A stretch of 64,000 nucleotides of DNA from Glutamicibacter soli (GTDB lineage Bacteria > Actinomycetota > Actinomycetes > Actinomycetales > Micrococcaceae). Positions 8,550 to 16,646 of the stretch are shown piece by piece (the first letter of the stretch is position 1; every line of letters begins with the position of its first letter). The stretch covers positions 248,001 to 312,000 of the forward strand of contig NZ_POAF01000005.1 of assembly GCF_003309065.1 (NCBI RefSeq), in the 5' to 3' direction. The position numbers and the translations under genes are program-made. The notes under the pieces are model-generated. The model had not been told where the DNA came from. It saw only the letters and a list, made by a program, of their open reading frames with translations, and ran no database searches.

Positions 8550-9059
8550 ATGTTCCGGATAATGATCGTGTGCACGGGAAATATATGCCGCTCACCTATG
8601 GCCGAGTACATGCTGAAAAACGCCTTGCGTGAGGCAGACGTCACCGAGGTCGAGGTCTGCTCCCGGGCCATCAGCTACGGCGAAGTCGGCAACGGGATCG
8701 ACCCGCGCGCCGCAAGTGCCCTGCGCGCCCACGGACTGGACGCCTCGAACCACGTCGCAACGCAGGTTAAGGCCGACGAACTGGGTTCCATGGACCTGGT
8801 GCTGGCCATGGACACCGATCATTTCGAAGACCTCGTTCCTGCACTCACGGAGATCGATCCCAGCGAGCGCCCCATGCTGCGCATGTTCAGGTCCTTCGAC
8901 CCCGTCGCCGCCAGCGAGCCGCACGACCGCCAGGGTGTCTACGATCCCTGGTACGGTGACGCAGGAGATTTCCGCGAAACCTGGAAGCTCGTCTCCTCAG
9001 CCCTGCCTGCGCTCGTTGACTACGTCCGGAGTAATATAGCCTCTCGTGGAAACCGCTAG
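8550..9059 (+). CDS. Low-molecular-weight protein tyrosine phosphatase
   Basis: A 169-residue cytoplasmic phosphatase. The catalytic P-loop CTGNICRS lies at residues 8-15, with nucleophile Cys8 and phosphate-binding Arg14. The general-acid loop is DPWYGD near residue 135. The catalytic Cys-x5-Arg fold and the Asp-Pro loop make the family clear. In actinobacteria these enzymes dephosphorylate protein or cell-envelope tyrosine kinase targets; the substrate here is unknown. The reading frame overlaps the start of the next gene by 14 bp, so the two are co-transcribed. The start codon has no Shine-Dalgarno sequence but an upstream -10 at leaderless distance. Confidence 0.92.
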   Translation: MFRIMIVCTGNICRSPMAEYMLKNALREADVTEVEVCSRAISYGEVGNGIDPRAASALRAHGLDASNHVATQVKADELGSMDLVLAMDTDHFEDLVPALTEIDPSERPMLRMFRSFDPVAASEPHDRQGVYDPWYGDAGDFRETWKLVSSALPALVDYVRSNIASRGNR

Positions 9060-11073
9060 ACCCTACCTCATTGCTCTCGACGGACGCTCCGGCTCGGGAA
9101 AGAGCAGCCTCGCAGCGTTGCTAGCGAACCAGATGTCGAAAACCGCCTCGGTGGCTGTCCTGCGTCTGGAAGATCTCTACCACGGCTGGGACGGGCTGCA
9201 GGCCGCCCAGGACCTCTATTCCGGCCTGCTCGAACAGCTCGCCCACGGCCGCACCGCCAGCTGGCCGCTGTGGGACTGGGACGCCGATGCGCCAGGCGAC
9301 ACTGCCAGCCTCGACCCGGCGCAGGTCGTCATCGTGGAGGGCGTGGGCGCCGCGCACCGCCAGGTCCGCGGCCTGCTCGATCTGAGCATCTGGCTCCAAG
9401 CTCCAGCCGGGGTCCGCAAGCAGCGCGCCCTGCAGCGCGACGGCCAGACCTACGCCCCGCACTGGGAGCGCTGGGCCGCCCAGGAAGACGCGTACCTGTC
9501 CAGAGACGACGTGCCCCGCGCCGCGGACGTGGTCCTCGACGCCGACAGCCAGCGCTCGCCGTTCGAGCAGCTGCTGGGGCTCAGCGCTTTCCTGCCAGCC
9601 GGCCTGCGCGACCTGCTGCCAGCGACCACGCCTGCCTCTGCCGCGCCGCCGCTGGCCGGACACCATGCAGCCCCCGCGGATGCCGCCACCTTGTTCGAAG
9701 CGCTGGCCGAAGGCCTGGAGCATGCAGCCCTGCTGGAGTCCACCAGCCACCACCTCACCGACCCGCTGGATCGGAACAAGTACTCGCTGATCGCCCTGGC
9801 CGTCGGCGATGCCTATCCCCTGTTGCAGGCAAGCGCTTCCGGCGCCACCGTGCAGCGCGGCGGGGCCAGCCTGCGCCTGCAGCCAGGATTCTTCGAATCC
9901 TTGCAGGGCTTGTGGCCCGCGGCCGGGACCGAGCCGGACAACTACCCGCTGCCTGCCTGGGTCGGCTACCTGGGCTACGAGCTCAAGCGGGAGGTCTCAG
10001 CCGGAACCGCATCCGGAGCCGAGGCAGCGCGCCCCGATGCGGGGTTCTTCTCCCCTAATATCGTGCTGGTCATCAACCACCGCACCGGTCAGATGGCAAT
10101 CCACGCGCCCGCGCGCCTGCGCCAATGGATCACCGAGCATCTGGCCGAAGCCGGCGTTCAGCACCGCACCGCGCTGGACCTGCCGCCGGTGGAATTCGTT
10201 TGCGCCGACACCGAGCAGGGCTACAAGGACAAGATCACCCGCGCCCAGCGCCAGATTTACGAAGGCAACACCTACGAGGTCTGCCTGACCACCGAGCTGA
10301 CCGCAACCGCCGCGCAGTACAGCCCCTTCGAGGCCTACTGCCGAATGCGCACCTCCAGCCCGGCACCGTTCGCCCACTACCTGCGTATGGGCGGCACCGA
10401 AGTCGCCAGCATTTCCCCCGAACGCTTCCTGAGCCTCGGGGCCACCGGGGTGCTGCGCGCCGAACCGATCAAGGGCACTCGCCCGCGCGGGACCAGCGTG
10501 CAGGAGGACCAGGCGCTGAAGCAGGATTTGGCCACCAGCCCCAAGGACCGCGCGGAAAACATCATGATCGTCGACCTGCTGCGCAACGACCTCTCGCACC
10601 ATGCGGTCCCCGGCTCGGTGCGCGTGGCCCGACTGTGCGCGGTGGAAAGCTACGCCACCGTGCATCAGATGGTCTCCACCATCGACGCGCAGCTTCGCGA
10701 TCCGGCATTGTCGGCGCAGGCGCTGCGCGAGGCATTCCCTCCGGGCTCCATGACCGGCGCGCCCAAGCTGTCGACCATGCAGATCCTGGACGAGCTGGAA
10801 GACCGGCGTGAGCGCGGACTGTATTCCGGAGCCGTGGGCTATCTGGGCGCAGACGGGTCCGCCGATTTTTCGGTGGTCATCCGCACTTTGGTCTGCGACC
10901 GCACCCCGGACGGCGGATGGAAGCTGTGCCTGGGTCTGGGCGGTGCGATCACCGCCGATTCGGTGGCGCAGGATGAATGGGACGAGGTCATTACCAAGTC
11001 CGTGGGCGTGCTCTCCGCGTTGGGCTCGAAGTTCCCGCACCCTGCCGTCACCGCCGGCAAACAGCGGCGCTAG
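9046..11073 (+). CDS. Fusion of a P-loop uridine-kinase-like domain with aminodeoxychorismate synthase component I (PabB)
   Basis: A 675-residue two-part protein. Residues about 1-190 form a P-loop kinase-like domain: Walker A DGRSGSGKSS (12-21), DLYHGWDGL and a Walker-B-like VVIVEGVGA, similar to uridine kinase/AAA proteins. Residues about 220-670 are a chorismate-binding enzyme. The markers are EPIKGTRPRG, with the Lys of PabB-type active sites, then SPKDRAENIMIVDLLRNDLS and FPPGSMTGAPK. PabB makes 4-amino-4-deoxychorismate for folate synthesis, with ammonia from a PabA glutaminase not seen in this window. pabC lies 4.7 kb downstream. The GTG start overlaps the phosphatase gene. An anthranilate synthase role is less likely, given the PIKGT motif and the pabC nearby. 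Confidence 0.85.
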   Translation: METARPYLIALDGRSGSGKSSLAALLANQMSKTASVAVLRLEDLYHGWDGLQAAQDLYSGLLEQLAHGRTASWPLWDWDADAPGDTASLDPAQVVIVEGVGAAHRQVRGLLDLSIWLQAPAGVRKQRALQRDGQTYAPHWERWAAQEDAYLSRDDVPRAADVVLDADSQRSPFEQLLGLSAFLPAGLRDLLPATTPASAAPPLAGHHAAPADAATLFEALAEGLEHAALLESTSHHLTDPLDRNKYSLIALAVGDAYPLLQASASGATVQRGGASLRLQPGFFESLQGLWPAAGTEPDNYPLPAWVGYLGYELKREVSAGTASGAEAARPDAGFFSPNIVLVINHRTGQMAIHAPARLRQWITEHLAEAGVQHRTALDLPPVEFVCADTEQGYKDKITRAQRQIYEGNTYEVCLTTELTATAAQYSPFEAYCRMRTSSPAPFAHYLRMGGTEVASISPERFLSLGATGVLRAEPIKGTRPRGTSVQEDQALKQDLATSPKDRAENIMIVDLLRNDLSHHAVPGSVRVARLCAVESYATVHQMVSTIDAQLRDPALSAQALREAFPPGSMTGAPKLSTMQILDELEDRRERGLYSGAVGYLGADGSADFSVVIRTLVCDRTPDGGWKLCLGLGGAITADSVAQDEWDEVITKSVGVLSALGSKFPHPAVTAGKQRR

Positions 11074-11629
11074 AAGCACTCAGTGCCCCAGTCGTTCGCC
11101 ACGGCTCGACGGCGGCCATCCTCCGAGCGTGCAATGCGCGCGTGGCTGCTCTGAAAGACCATGACGGCGCTGCCCGCGTCTGAGCATGTTTCCCGGTTCG
11201 GCGCACATCTCTGGTCCATGACGAGCAGCATAGCCCGGACGCCGGCCTCGTAATGACCCGAAATATCGAAAACCACAGGTGGGGAATTCGTCGTGGGCAT
11301 GCTGGCATGAAAAGGTCGACCGCGGTAAGTGCGGCTTCGCTGTCGCCCAGCGAGGCCCTCATGGGGCAGACGACACTTCCCGATCCGCAACGTGCGGTGG
11401 AAACGACGTAACACAAGCACCGTACCTGCATTCAGGGACTGTCGGTGCAACTCTGCTCACGCGGGATGCGGCATCGTGCGGGGAAGCCTGCGCCACAACG
11501 TGAATTCACCTAGCCGGAGCGTGGAAGCAGTGCACGGGAACTTGAAGCATCAGCCGAAGGACCCCCGAAGTTGCTCCCTTTTTTCCAGTGTTTGGAACAG
11601 TCTTCTCCAAATCGTTAGAATTCAAACGC
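11074..11629. other. Gene-poor stretch, no convincing gene
   Basis: About 560 bp with visibly lower G+C than its neighbours and no reading frame resembling a known protein. The best candidate is a 76-codon frame on the minus strand from an ATG at 11300 to 11070, without a ribosome-binding site. It could be the decayed remnant of a lost gene or a long upstream region. No tRNA, IS end or riboswitch is recognisable. Confidence 0.5.
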
Positions 11630-11657
11630 TTGATTTATCCATCCGGGCCAAGATAAT
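11630..11657 (+). promoter_or_regulatory. Promoter of the secreted hydrolase gene
   Basis: TTGATT (11630-11635), a 16-bp spacer and GATAAT (11652-11657) lie about 70 bp before the ATG of the hydrolase. The surroundings are AT-rich. Confidence 0.5.
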
Positions 11658-11724
11658 TCAATAATGGCCAGGTGACCGACCGTCCAAGACGCCATGCAGA
11701 GTACCTACTTGGGAAGGAACTGAC

Positions 11725-13629
11725 ATGACAAACAAACGATGGGGTCGTGCCCTGGGCATGGCGATGGCGGTGGGACTCTCGGCAGGACTGGGCTTAGCCT
11801 CTCCTGCCAATTCAGCACCTCCGCAAACCAGGGAAAATGCCACATTAGGCGCATCTACGATGCAAATGGCTGCGAAGAACACCTACGACCAAACGAGCAA
11901 GGCCGAACGCAAACGTGTCGACGGGATCAAGACACCGCGACCGAAATGGTTCAACTGCAAGGAGCTGGCTTTTGGCGCCCAATGCACGACGGTGAACTTG
12001 CCCTTGGATTATGACAAGCCGCGCGGGGCCACCACCGAGGTCGCGTTGCTGCGTATCAAGGCGACAAACCAGTCGAAGCGCATTGGAACCCTGTTTGTGA
12101 ATCCCGGCGGACCGGGTGGTTCAGGGATTCAGATTGCCGCAGCGGCCCCTGAGTTCCTTTCTCCAAGTGTCCTTGAGCGTTTCGACATCGTCGGGTTTGA
12201 TCCACGCGGCACGAACTTCAGCGACAACGTGCGTTGCTGGAAGAATTTCGGCGCCCAGAGCGAAGCCTTGGAAGCAATGTACGTCCCCTATCCGGTCACA
12301 TCCAAGGAAATACGTGCCTATGTGAATTCCTCCAAGGCCTTCGGCAAGGCTTGCTCCACGACCGGCAAACCCCTCTCCACGTCGATGTCCACCGCGGAGG
12401 TCGCACGTGACATGGATGTCTTGCGTCGCATGGTAGGCGACAAGCAGCTGAGCTACCTGGGTTTCTCTTATGGCAGCTACCTTGGCACTGTCTATGCAAA
12501 CATGTTCCCCGACCGGGTCCGCGCGGTGGCCATCGACGGAGTACTCGATCCGGTGGCCTGGGCCGGAACCTTAGCCAACATGTGGATGCCGCAGACCCAA
12601 CGCATCAAATCAGGCGAAGGCGCCGAAAAGGCCATGCGCGGCATTCTGAGCCGCTGTAAGACCGCCGGTCCGGAGTACTGCATGCTGGCTGAACAAGGGG
12701 ATCCGCAGAAGCTCTATCGCGAGATCATGGCCGAGTTGAAGCGCTCCCCCTTGGTGTTCTCAGATCCCGAGTACCCTGACTTCGACTATTCCGTCACCGC
12801 GGCGATGATGTGGTCGATCCTGCTTGACTACCTGTATGACCCGCAGGGCTCCTCCATGGTGGACTCCGAGCTGACCTATACCTTGCTGGCGCTTCAGGAC
12901 CGTGCCGCGTCGAACGGAACCACGTTCCCGACGTCGGCTGGCAAGGACAAGGCTCCGACCAAGGCCAAGATGAAGGTGGCCCATAAGGCGCTGGCCCAAA
13001 GCCTACGTGCGATCGAGGCCGAGCAAAATGCCGCAGCGAAGGACATCGCCGGCAAGGCCGCAGCCACCGGTTTCGCCTTCCCGTATGAAAATTCCTTCGA
13101 GGCTTTCCAGACCGTGCTGTGCACCGACTCGCGCAACCCGGCCAAGGCCGAAAACTGGGCCCGCTACGCGGAGAACGCAGGCAGGAGCGCTCCGGGATTC
13201 GGTCAGCTGTGGACCTGGAGCTCAGCTCCGTGCGCCAGCACCACTTGGAAGGCCAAGGACGAGGACACCTATAGGGGACCGTTCACCAAACGAACCGTGA
13301 ACCCGATGCTGGTGGTTGGAAACTTCTATGACCCGGCCACGAACTACGCCGGGGCCCAAAAAGTCTCGAAGTTGATGCCCAAGGCCCGGCTTCTGAGCAG
13401 CAACAGTTGGGGCCACACTGCGTACGGCACCTCGAAGTGTGTCACCAATGCCATGGACCGCTACCTGCTCACCGTGCAGTTGCCTGCCACCGGAACGCTC
13501 TGCACCGGAGACGCGCAACCGTTCACCGAAAAACTGGAGGACCTGAACAGCCAACGCCGCAAGGCCGCTCCGGAACGCCAGCTGCCTCCGGTGGTGCCAC
13601 CGCTTCCAGGCGCACTTCCACGAAGTTGA
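11725..13629 (+). CDS. Secreted tripeptidyl-aminopeptidase-like alpha/beta hydrolase
   Basis: A 634-residue serine hydrolase related to Streptomyces SlpD/SlpE/Tap, which remove tripeptides from peptide N-termini outside the cell. An N-terminal Sec signal (basic start, then GMAMAVGLSAGLGLASPANSA) is followed by the oxyanion motif NPGGPGGSG (about 132-140), DIVGFDPRGT, and the nucleophile elbow GFSYGSYLG (Ser near 248). A C-terminal TAP-like domain contains SWGHTAYG, which supplies the catalytic His. It starts with ATG after AAGGAACTGAC. Monocistronic. The exact peptide specificity is not readable from sequence. Confidence 0.9.
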   Translation: MTNKRWGRALGMAMAVGLSAGLGLASPANSAPPQTRENATLGASTMQMAAKNTYDQTSKAERKRVDGIKTPRPKWFNCKELAFGAQCTTVNLPLDYDKPRGATTEVALLRIKATNQSKRIGTLFVNPGGPGGSGIQIAAAAPEFLSPSVLERFDIVGFDPRGTNFSDNVRCWKNFGAQSEALEAMYVPYPVTSKEIRAYVNSSKAFGKACSTTGKPLSTSMSTAEVARDMDVLRRMVGDKQLSYLGFSYGSYLGTVYANMFPDRVRAVAIDGVLDPVAWAGTLANMWMPQTQRIKSGEGAEKAMRGILSRCKTAGPEYCMLAEQGDPQKLYREIMAELKRSPLVFSDPEYPDFDYSVTAAMMWSILLDYLYDPQGSSMVDSELTYTLLALQDRAASNGTTFPTSAGKDKAPTKAKMKVAHKALAQSLRAIEAEQNAAAKDIAGKAAATGFAFPYENSFEAFQTVLCTDSRNPAKAENWARYAENAGRSAPGFGQLWTWSSAPCASTTWKAKDEDTYRGPFTKRTVNPMLVVGNFYDPATNYAGAQKVSKLMPKARLLSSNSWGHTAYGTSKCVTNAMDRYLLTVQLPATGTLCTGDAQPFTEKLEDLNSQRRKAAPERQLPPVVPPLPGALPRS

Positions 13630-13648
13630 GTAGCAAATAGGCCGAAGA

Positions 13649-13690
13649 GTATGGGCGGTGGAACCGGGCTTCCGGTGCTACCGCCCATAC
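13649..13690 (+). terminator. Hairpin after the secreted hydrolase gene
   Basis: GTATGGGCGGT pairs perfectly with ACCGCCCATAC 20 bp away, 20 bp past the stop. No clear T run follows, so it may be a weak terminator or a stabilising stem. Confidence 0.5.
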
Positions 13691-13943
13691 GGTTGTCAAC
13701 CCCGAAATCCTGCTTCGCGCACAGAGCACCGACGCAGTAAGCCAAGGTGGCTCGCCAATGCTTTGGCGTCCGCGATGCCGTCCATGACAGTCACATCTGG
13801 CTTGCTGCATGGATATGGCCAGCGGTAATTTCTGGCAGCCTGCTTGAGGGCCGGCGCGCATCGGGCCATCTCGAAACCCATGCGATGGCCAATCCCATCC
13901 CAGAGCCGATCAAGCGTGTTTGCAGCTCATCACCAATCGCGCT
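13691..13943. other. Intergenic stretch without an assigned gene
   Basis: Contains a minus-strand open frame (13696-13881, 61 codons, ATG without a clear ribosome-binding site) whose product matches nothing I recognise. A second minus-strand frame in another phase overlaps it. It could be a decayed gene. With 13649-13690 and the terminator at 13944, it fills the gap between two convergent genes. Confidence 0.35.
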
Positions 13944-13974
13944 GGAGCCTCCCGCGGTCATCGCGGGAGGCTCC
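13944..13974. terminator. Strong hairpin terminator downstream of cardiolipin synthase
   Basis: A perfect 13-bp stem GGAGCCTCCCGCG/CGCGGGAGGCTCC with loop GTCAT, about 100 bp beyond the cls stop codon in a convergent interval. Confidence 0.7.
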
Positions 13975-14076
13975 TATGGTGAGCCCGGCCAATGGGTGCA
14001 CGAAAGGCGGGCGAGGGAATCAAGGAAAAGACATCCAGCATCCAGAGCGCCCAGGCATGGTGCGCCGGAGCCATTG

Positions 14077-15573
14077 CTATTGCAGCGTGGCGGTCAGACG
14101 TGCCACGTTGTCGATCCAGCGCTGCATGCGCGGACGGCGTCGCCACTGGGCCAGAGTGATCTCCGAGGAGATCTCCAGGTAGTCGTTCTGCACCTTGTTC
14201 ACTGCATCGACCATTTCTTGCCCAAGCAGCATGACCGAGATTTCCATGTTCAGGCTGAACGAGCGCATGTCCATGTTGGAGGATCCGACCACCGCGACCT
14301 CGTTGTCCACGGTGAAGCACTTGGTGTGCAGCACCATCGGCGCCGGGTAGCGGTGGATCCGCACCCCGGCTTCCAGCAGCTGCTGGTAGTAGGACTGCTG
14401 CGCGTGGTGCACCAGGAACTGGTCCCCCTCCTCGCAGACGAACAGGTGCACTTCCACCCCGCGTTGGGCGGCGGTGGTGATGGCGTAGAGCAACGAGTCG
14501 TCCGGCACGAAGTAGGGGCTGGTGATCATCAGCCGTTCGGAGGCGGAATAGATTAGGGTGTTGAACAGGCGCAGGTTGTTCTCCCCGCCGAAACCGGGGC
14601 CGCTGGGCAGCAGCTGGGCCAGCGTGCTGCCGGGCCGGTCGTCGTAGGGCAGCGGGTGCCTGGCCTCGGTGATGTCCATCAGCACCTCTTGGCCGTCATC
14701 CTCCTGCCACCAGTCGGTGGCGAAGGTGACATCCAGGCTGCGCACCAGCGGGCCTTCCACGCGGAGCATCATCTCCACCCATTCGCGCCCCACCTTGTGC
14801 GCGGATTCGCGCTTGTAGCCGGGCTCGATGAGGTTCTGGCTTCCGGTGAACGCGACTTCGCCGTCGACCACCAGGATCTTGCGGTGGTTGCGCAGGTCCG
14901 GGCGGCGCCAGCGGCGGCCGATCAGGTCGATGGGCAGCATCGGGCGCCAGATGATGCCGGAGCTTTTCAGGCGCTTCTTGAAGTTGCGGTAGCCTTTCAC
15001 GCGCAGCGTGCCCAGATGGTCGAAGAGCAGGCGCACATTGACCCCGCGCTGCACGGCCGCTTCCAGGGAATCCAGCACCGGATCCACGTAGTCCGGGTCG
15101 TCGCCCATGATGTAGAACTGGATGTGCACGTAGCGCTTGGCCTTGTCGATCTCCTCGCGCATGGCTTCCAGCGAGCCGCGGTAGTCGGAGAGCACCTGCA
15201 CGGTGTTCCCGCCTTCCAGCGGCATGGCGCCGAGGTTGCGGTTGAGGATGACCGCCGATTCGACCCATTCCTCCGTGGAGTGGAATTCCTCGGGCAGCTG
15301 CATGTGGGCCGTGCCGCGCATGATTTCGTCGTGCGCCCGCTTCTGCTTCTCCAGCCGGCGGCGCGAGAGCCTCGGGTTGGCGAACAGCCAGTAGGCGACC
15401 AGGCCGACCACCGGGAGGAAGAAGATGGCCAGCAGCCAGGCCATGGCCGTGGTGGGGCGCCGGTTTCCGGGGACGATGCCGATCATGAAGTAGCGCACCA
15501 CCAGTTCGGCCGCGACAAGGATGCTCCACACGACGCCGCCGATCTGCAGCATCACTTCGTTACTCGGCCACAT
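14077..15573 (-). CDS. cls: Cardiolipin synthase (phospholipase D superfamily)
   Basis: Membrane enzyme that joins phosphatidylglycerol units (or PG and another phospholipid) to make cardiolipin. The 498-residue length is typical. An N-terminal PLDc_N region has two hydrophobic segments (about 8-30 and 42-64). Two catalytic HKD motifs follow: HRKILVVD (230-237) in NHRKILVVDGEVAFTGSQN, and HTKCFTVD in HTKCFTVDNEVAVVGSSNMD near 415-435. Both have the full His-x-Lys-x4-Asp set. The ATG has a strong GAGGGGGTG site upstream. It is divergent from pabC. Single gene with a downstream hairpin. Confidence 0.95.
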   Translation of the reverse strand: MWPSNEVMLQIGGVVWSILVAAELVVRYFMIGIVPGNRRPTTAMAWLLAIFFLPVVGLVAYWLFANPRLSRRRLEKQKRAHDEIMRGTAHMQLPEEFHSTEEWVESAVILNRNLGAMPLEGGNTVQVLSDYRGSLEAMREEIDKAKRYVHIQFYIMGDDPDYVDPVLDSLEAAVQRGVNVRLLFDHLGTLRVKGYRNFKKRLKSSGIIWRPMLPIDLIGRRWRRPDLRNHRKILVVDGEVAFTGSQNLIEPGYKRESAHKVGREWVEMMLRVEGPLVRSLDVTFATDWWQEDDGQEVLMDITEARHPLPYDDRPGSTLAQLLPSGPGFGGENNLRLFNTLIYSASERLMITSPYFVPDDSLLYAITTAAQRGVEVHLFVCEEGDQFLVHHAQQSYYQQLLEAGVRIHRYPAPMVLHTKCFTVDNEVAVVGSSNMDMRSFSLNMEISVMLLGQEMVDAVNKVQNDYLEISSEITLAQWRRRPRMQRWIDNVARLTATLQ

Positions 15574-15752
15574 CGCGGCACCCCCTCACGTCAGCGCCCG
15601 TGGGCGTCTGCGGCGTGTGCGCCGCATCCCGCAGTTAGAGAAGCGGGAAAAACATCTTTGCCTAGCCTATCGAATCCCCTGCCTCTTCTCGGAATGCAGT
15701 CCAAGAAGAGCCTCCGCAGGGGCTTCGCGCGCGGACTTGGCGGGAAATTCGA

Positions 15753-15758
15753 TAACCT
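15753..15758 (+). promoter_or_regulatory. -10 element of pabC at leaderless distance
   Basis: TAACCT, six bases (TGGAGA), then ATG. The six bases also resemble a Shine-Dalgarno sequence, so a short-leader transcript is an alternative. Confidence 0.45.
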
Positions 15759-15764
15759 TGGAGA

Positions 15765-16640
15765 ATGAGTTCTCTTGTATTCCTCGATCCGGCCTATCCC
15801 GCCGGACGCCTTGCCGACATCAACGCGCCCCAGCTCCCGGTCACCTTGCAGGGCGTGAACCGCGGCGACGGGGTCTTCGAGTCGATGCTGTACACCCAGC
15901 AGGCAGTCCGCAAGATCGAGGCACACCTGGCTCGCCTGGCGGTCTCCGCCGAGGCCTCCGACCTGCCGATCCCGGACGAGCGCAGCTGGCGTGCAGCGGT
16001 CGACACCGCTGTCGCCGACTTCGACGCCACCGGCGGCGCCGAGGAAGCAGTAGTCAAGCTGGTGGCCATGCGCGGCGAACTGGACCAGGACCCGGCCGTG
16101 TGCTGGGTGACCGTCACCCCCGCCCCGCGCGTGGGCATGGAGCAGCGGGAAACCGGCGTGGATGTGCTCTTCCTGGACCGCGGCTACGATTCGAAGCTCG
16201 CCGAACGCGCACCGTGGCTGCTGATGGGCGCCAAGACCCTGTCCTACGCGGTGAACATGGCGGCGCTGCGCTACGCCCGCAAGCACGGCGCCCACGAGGT
16301 CATCTTCACCTCCGCCGACGGCGTGGTGCTCGAAGCACCCACCGCCACCGTGCTGCTGGCCCAACGCGACGGAGAAACCCGCCGCCTGCTGACCCCGATG
16401 CTGGAAACCGGTATCCTGCCCGGCACCACCCAGAGCGCCATCTTCGACGCCGCGCAGCAGGACGGCTGGGAGCTGGGCTACGGCCCGCTGCGCCCGGAGG
16501 ACCTGTACCAGGCCGACGGCGTGTGGCTGGTGTCCTCGGTCCGCCTGCTCACCCCGGTGCGCACCCTGGATGCCAAGCCGATCCGGATGGACGCCGAGCT
16601 GCACGAACAGCTGTCCGCCCTGGCCGATTCGATCCGCTAG
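15765..16640 (+). CDS. pabC: Aminodeoxychorismate lyase / class IV aminotransferase
   Basis: A 291-residue PLP enzyme of fold type IV. ADC lyase releases pyruvate from aminodeoxychorismate to give p-aminobenzoate for folate. The PLP lysine lies in GAKTLSYAVNMAALRYA (Lys near 159). GADEVIF-like and DGVVLEAPTATVLL regions follow, and a phosphate-contacting TGILPGTTQSAIF stands near 210-222. A D-amino acid or branched-chain aminotransferase is the main alternative within this fold. The pabB-type fusion 4.7 kb upstream on the same strand favours PabC. It converges with the ECF operon. Confidence 0.8.
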   Translation: MSSLVFLDPAYPAGRLADINAPQLPVTLQGVNRGDGVFESMLYTQQAVRKIEAHLARLAVSAEASDLPIPDERSWRAAVDTAVADFDATGGAEEAVVKLVAMRGELDQDPAVCWVTVTPAPRVGMEQRETGVDVLFLDRGYDSKLAERAPWLLMGAKTLSYAVNMAALRYARKHGAHEVIFTSADGVVLEAPTATVLLAQRDGETRRLLTPMLETGILPGTTQSAIFDAAQQDGWELGYGPLRPEDLYQADGVWLVSSVRLLTPVRTLDAKPIRMDAELHEQLSALADSIR

Positions 16641-16646
16641 CCCCGG

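Noticed and set aside
11070-11300. 76-codon minus-strand frame as a gene
   Set aside because: No ribosome-binding site, no family match, unusual composition; kept only as a remark on the gap.
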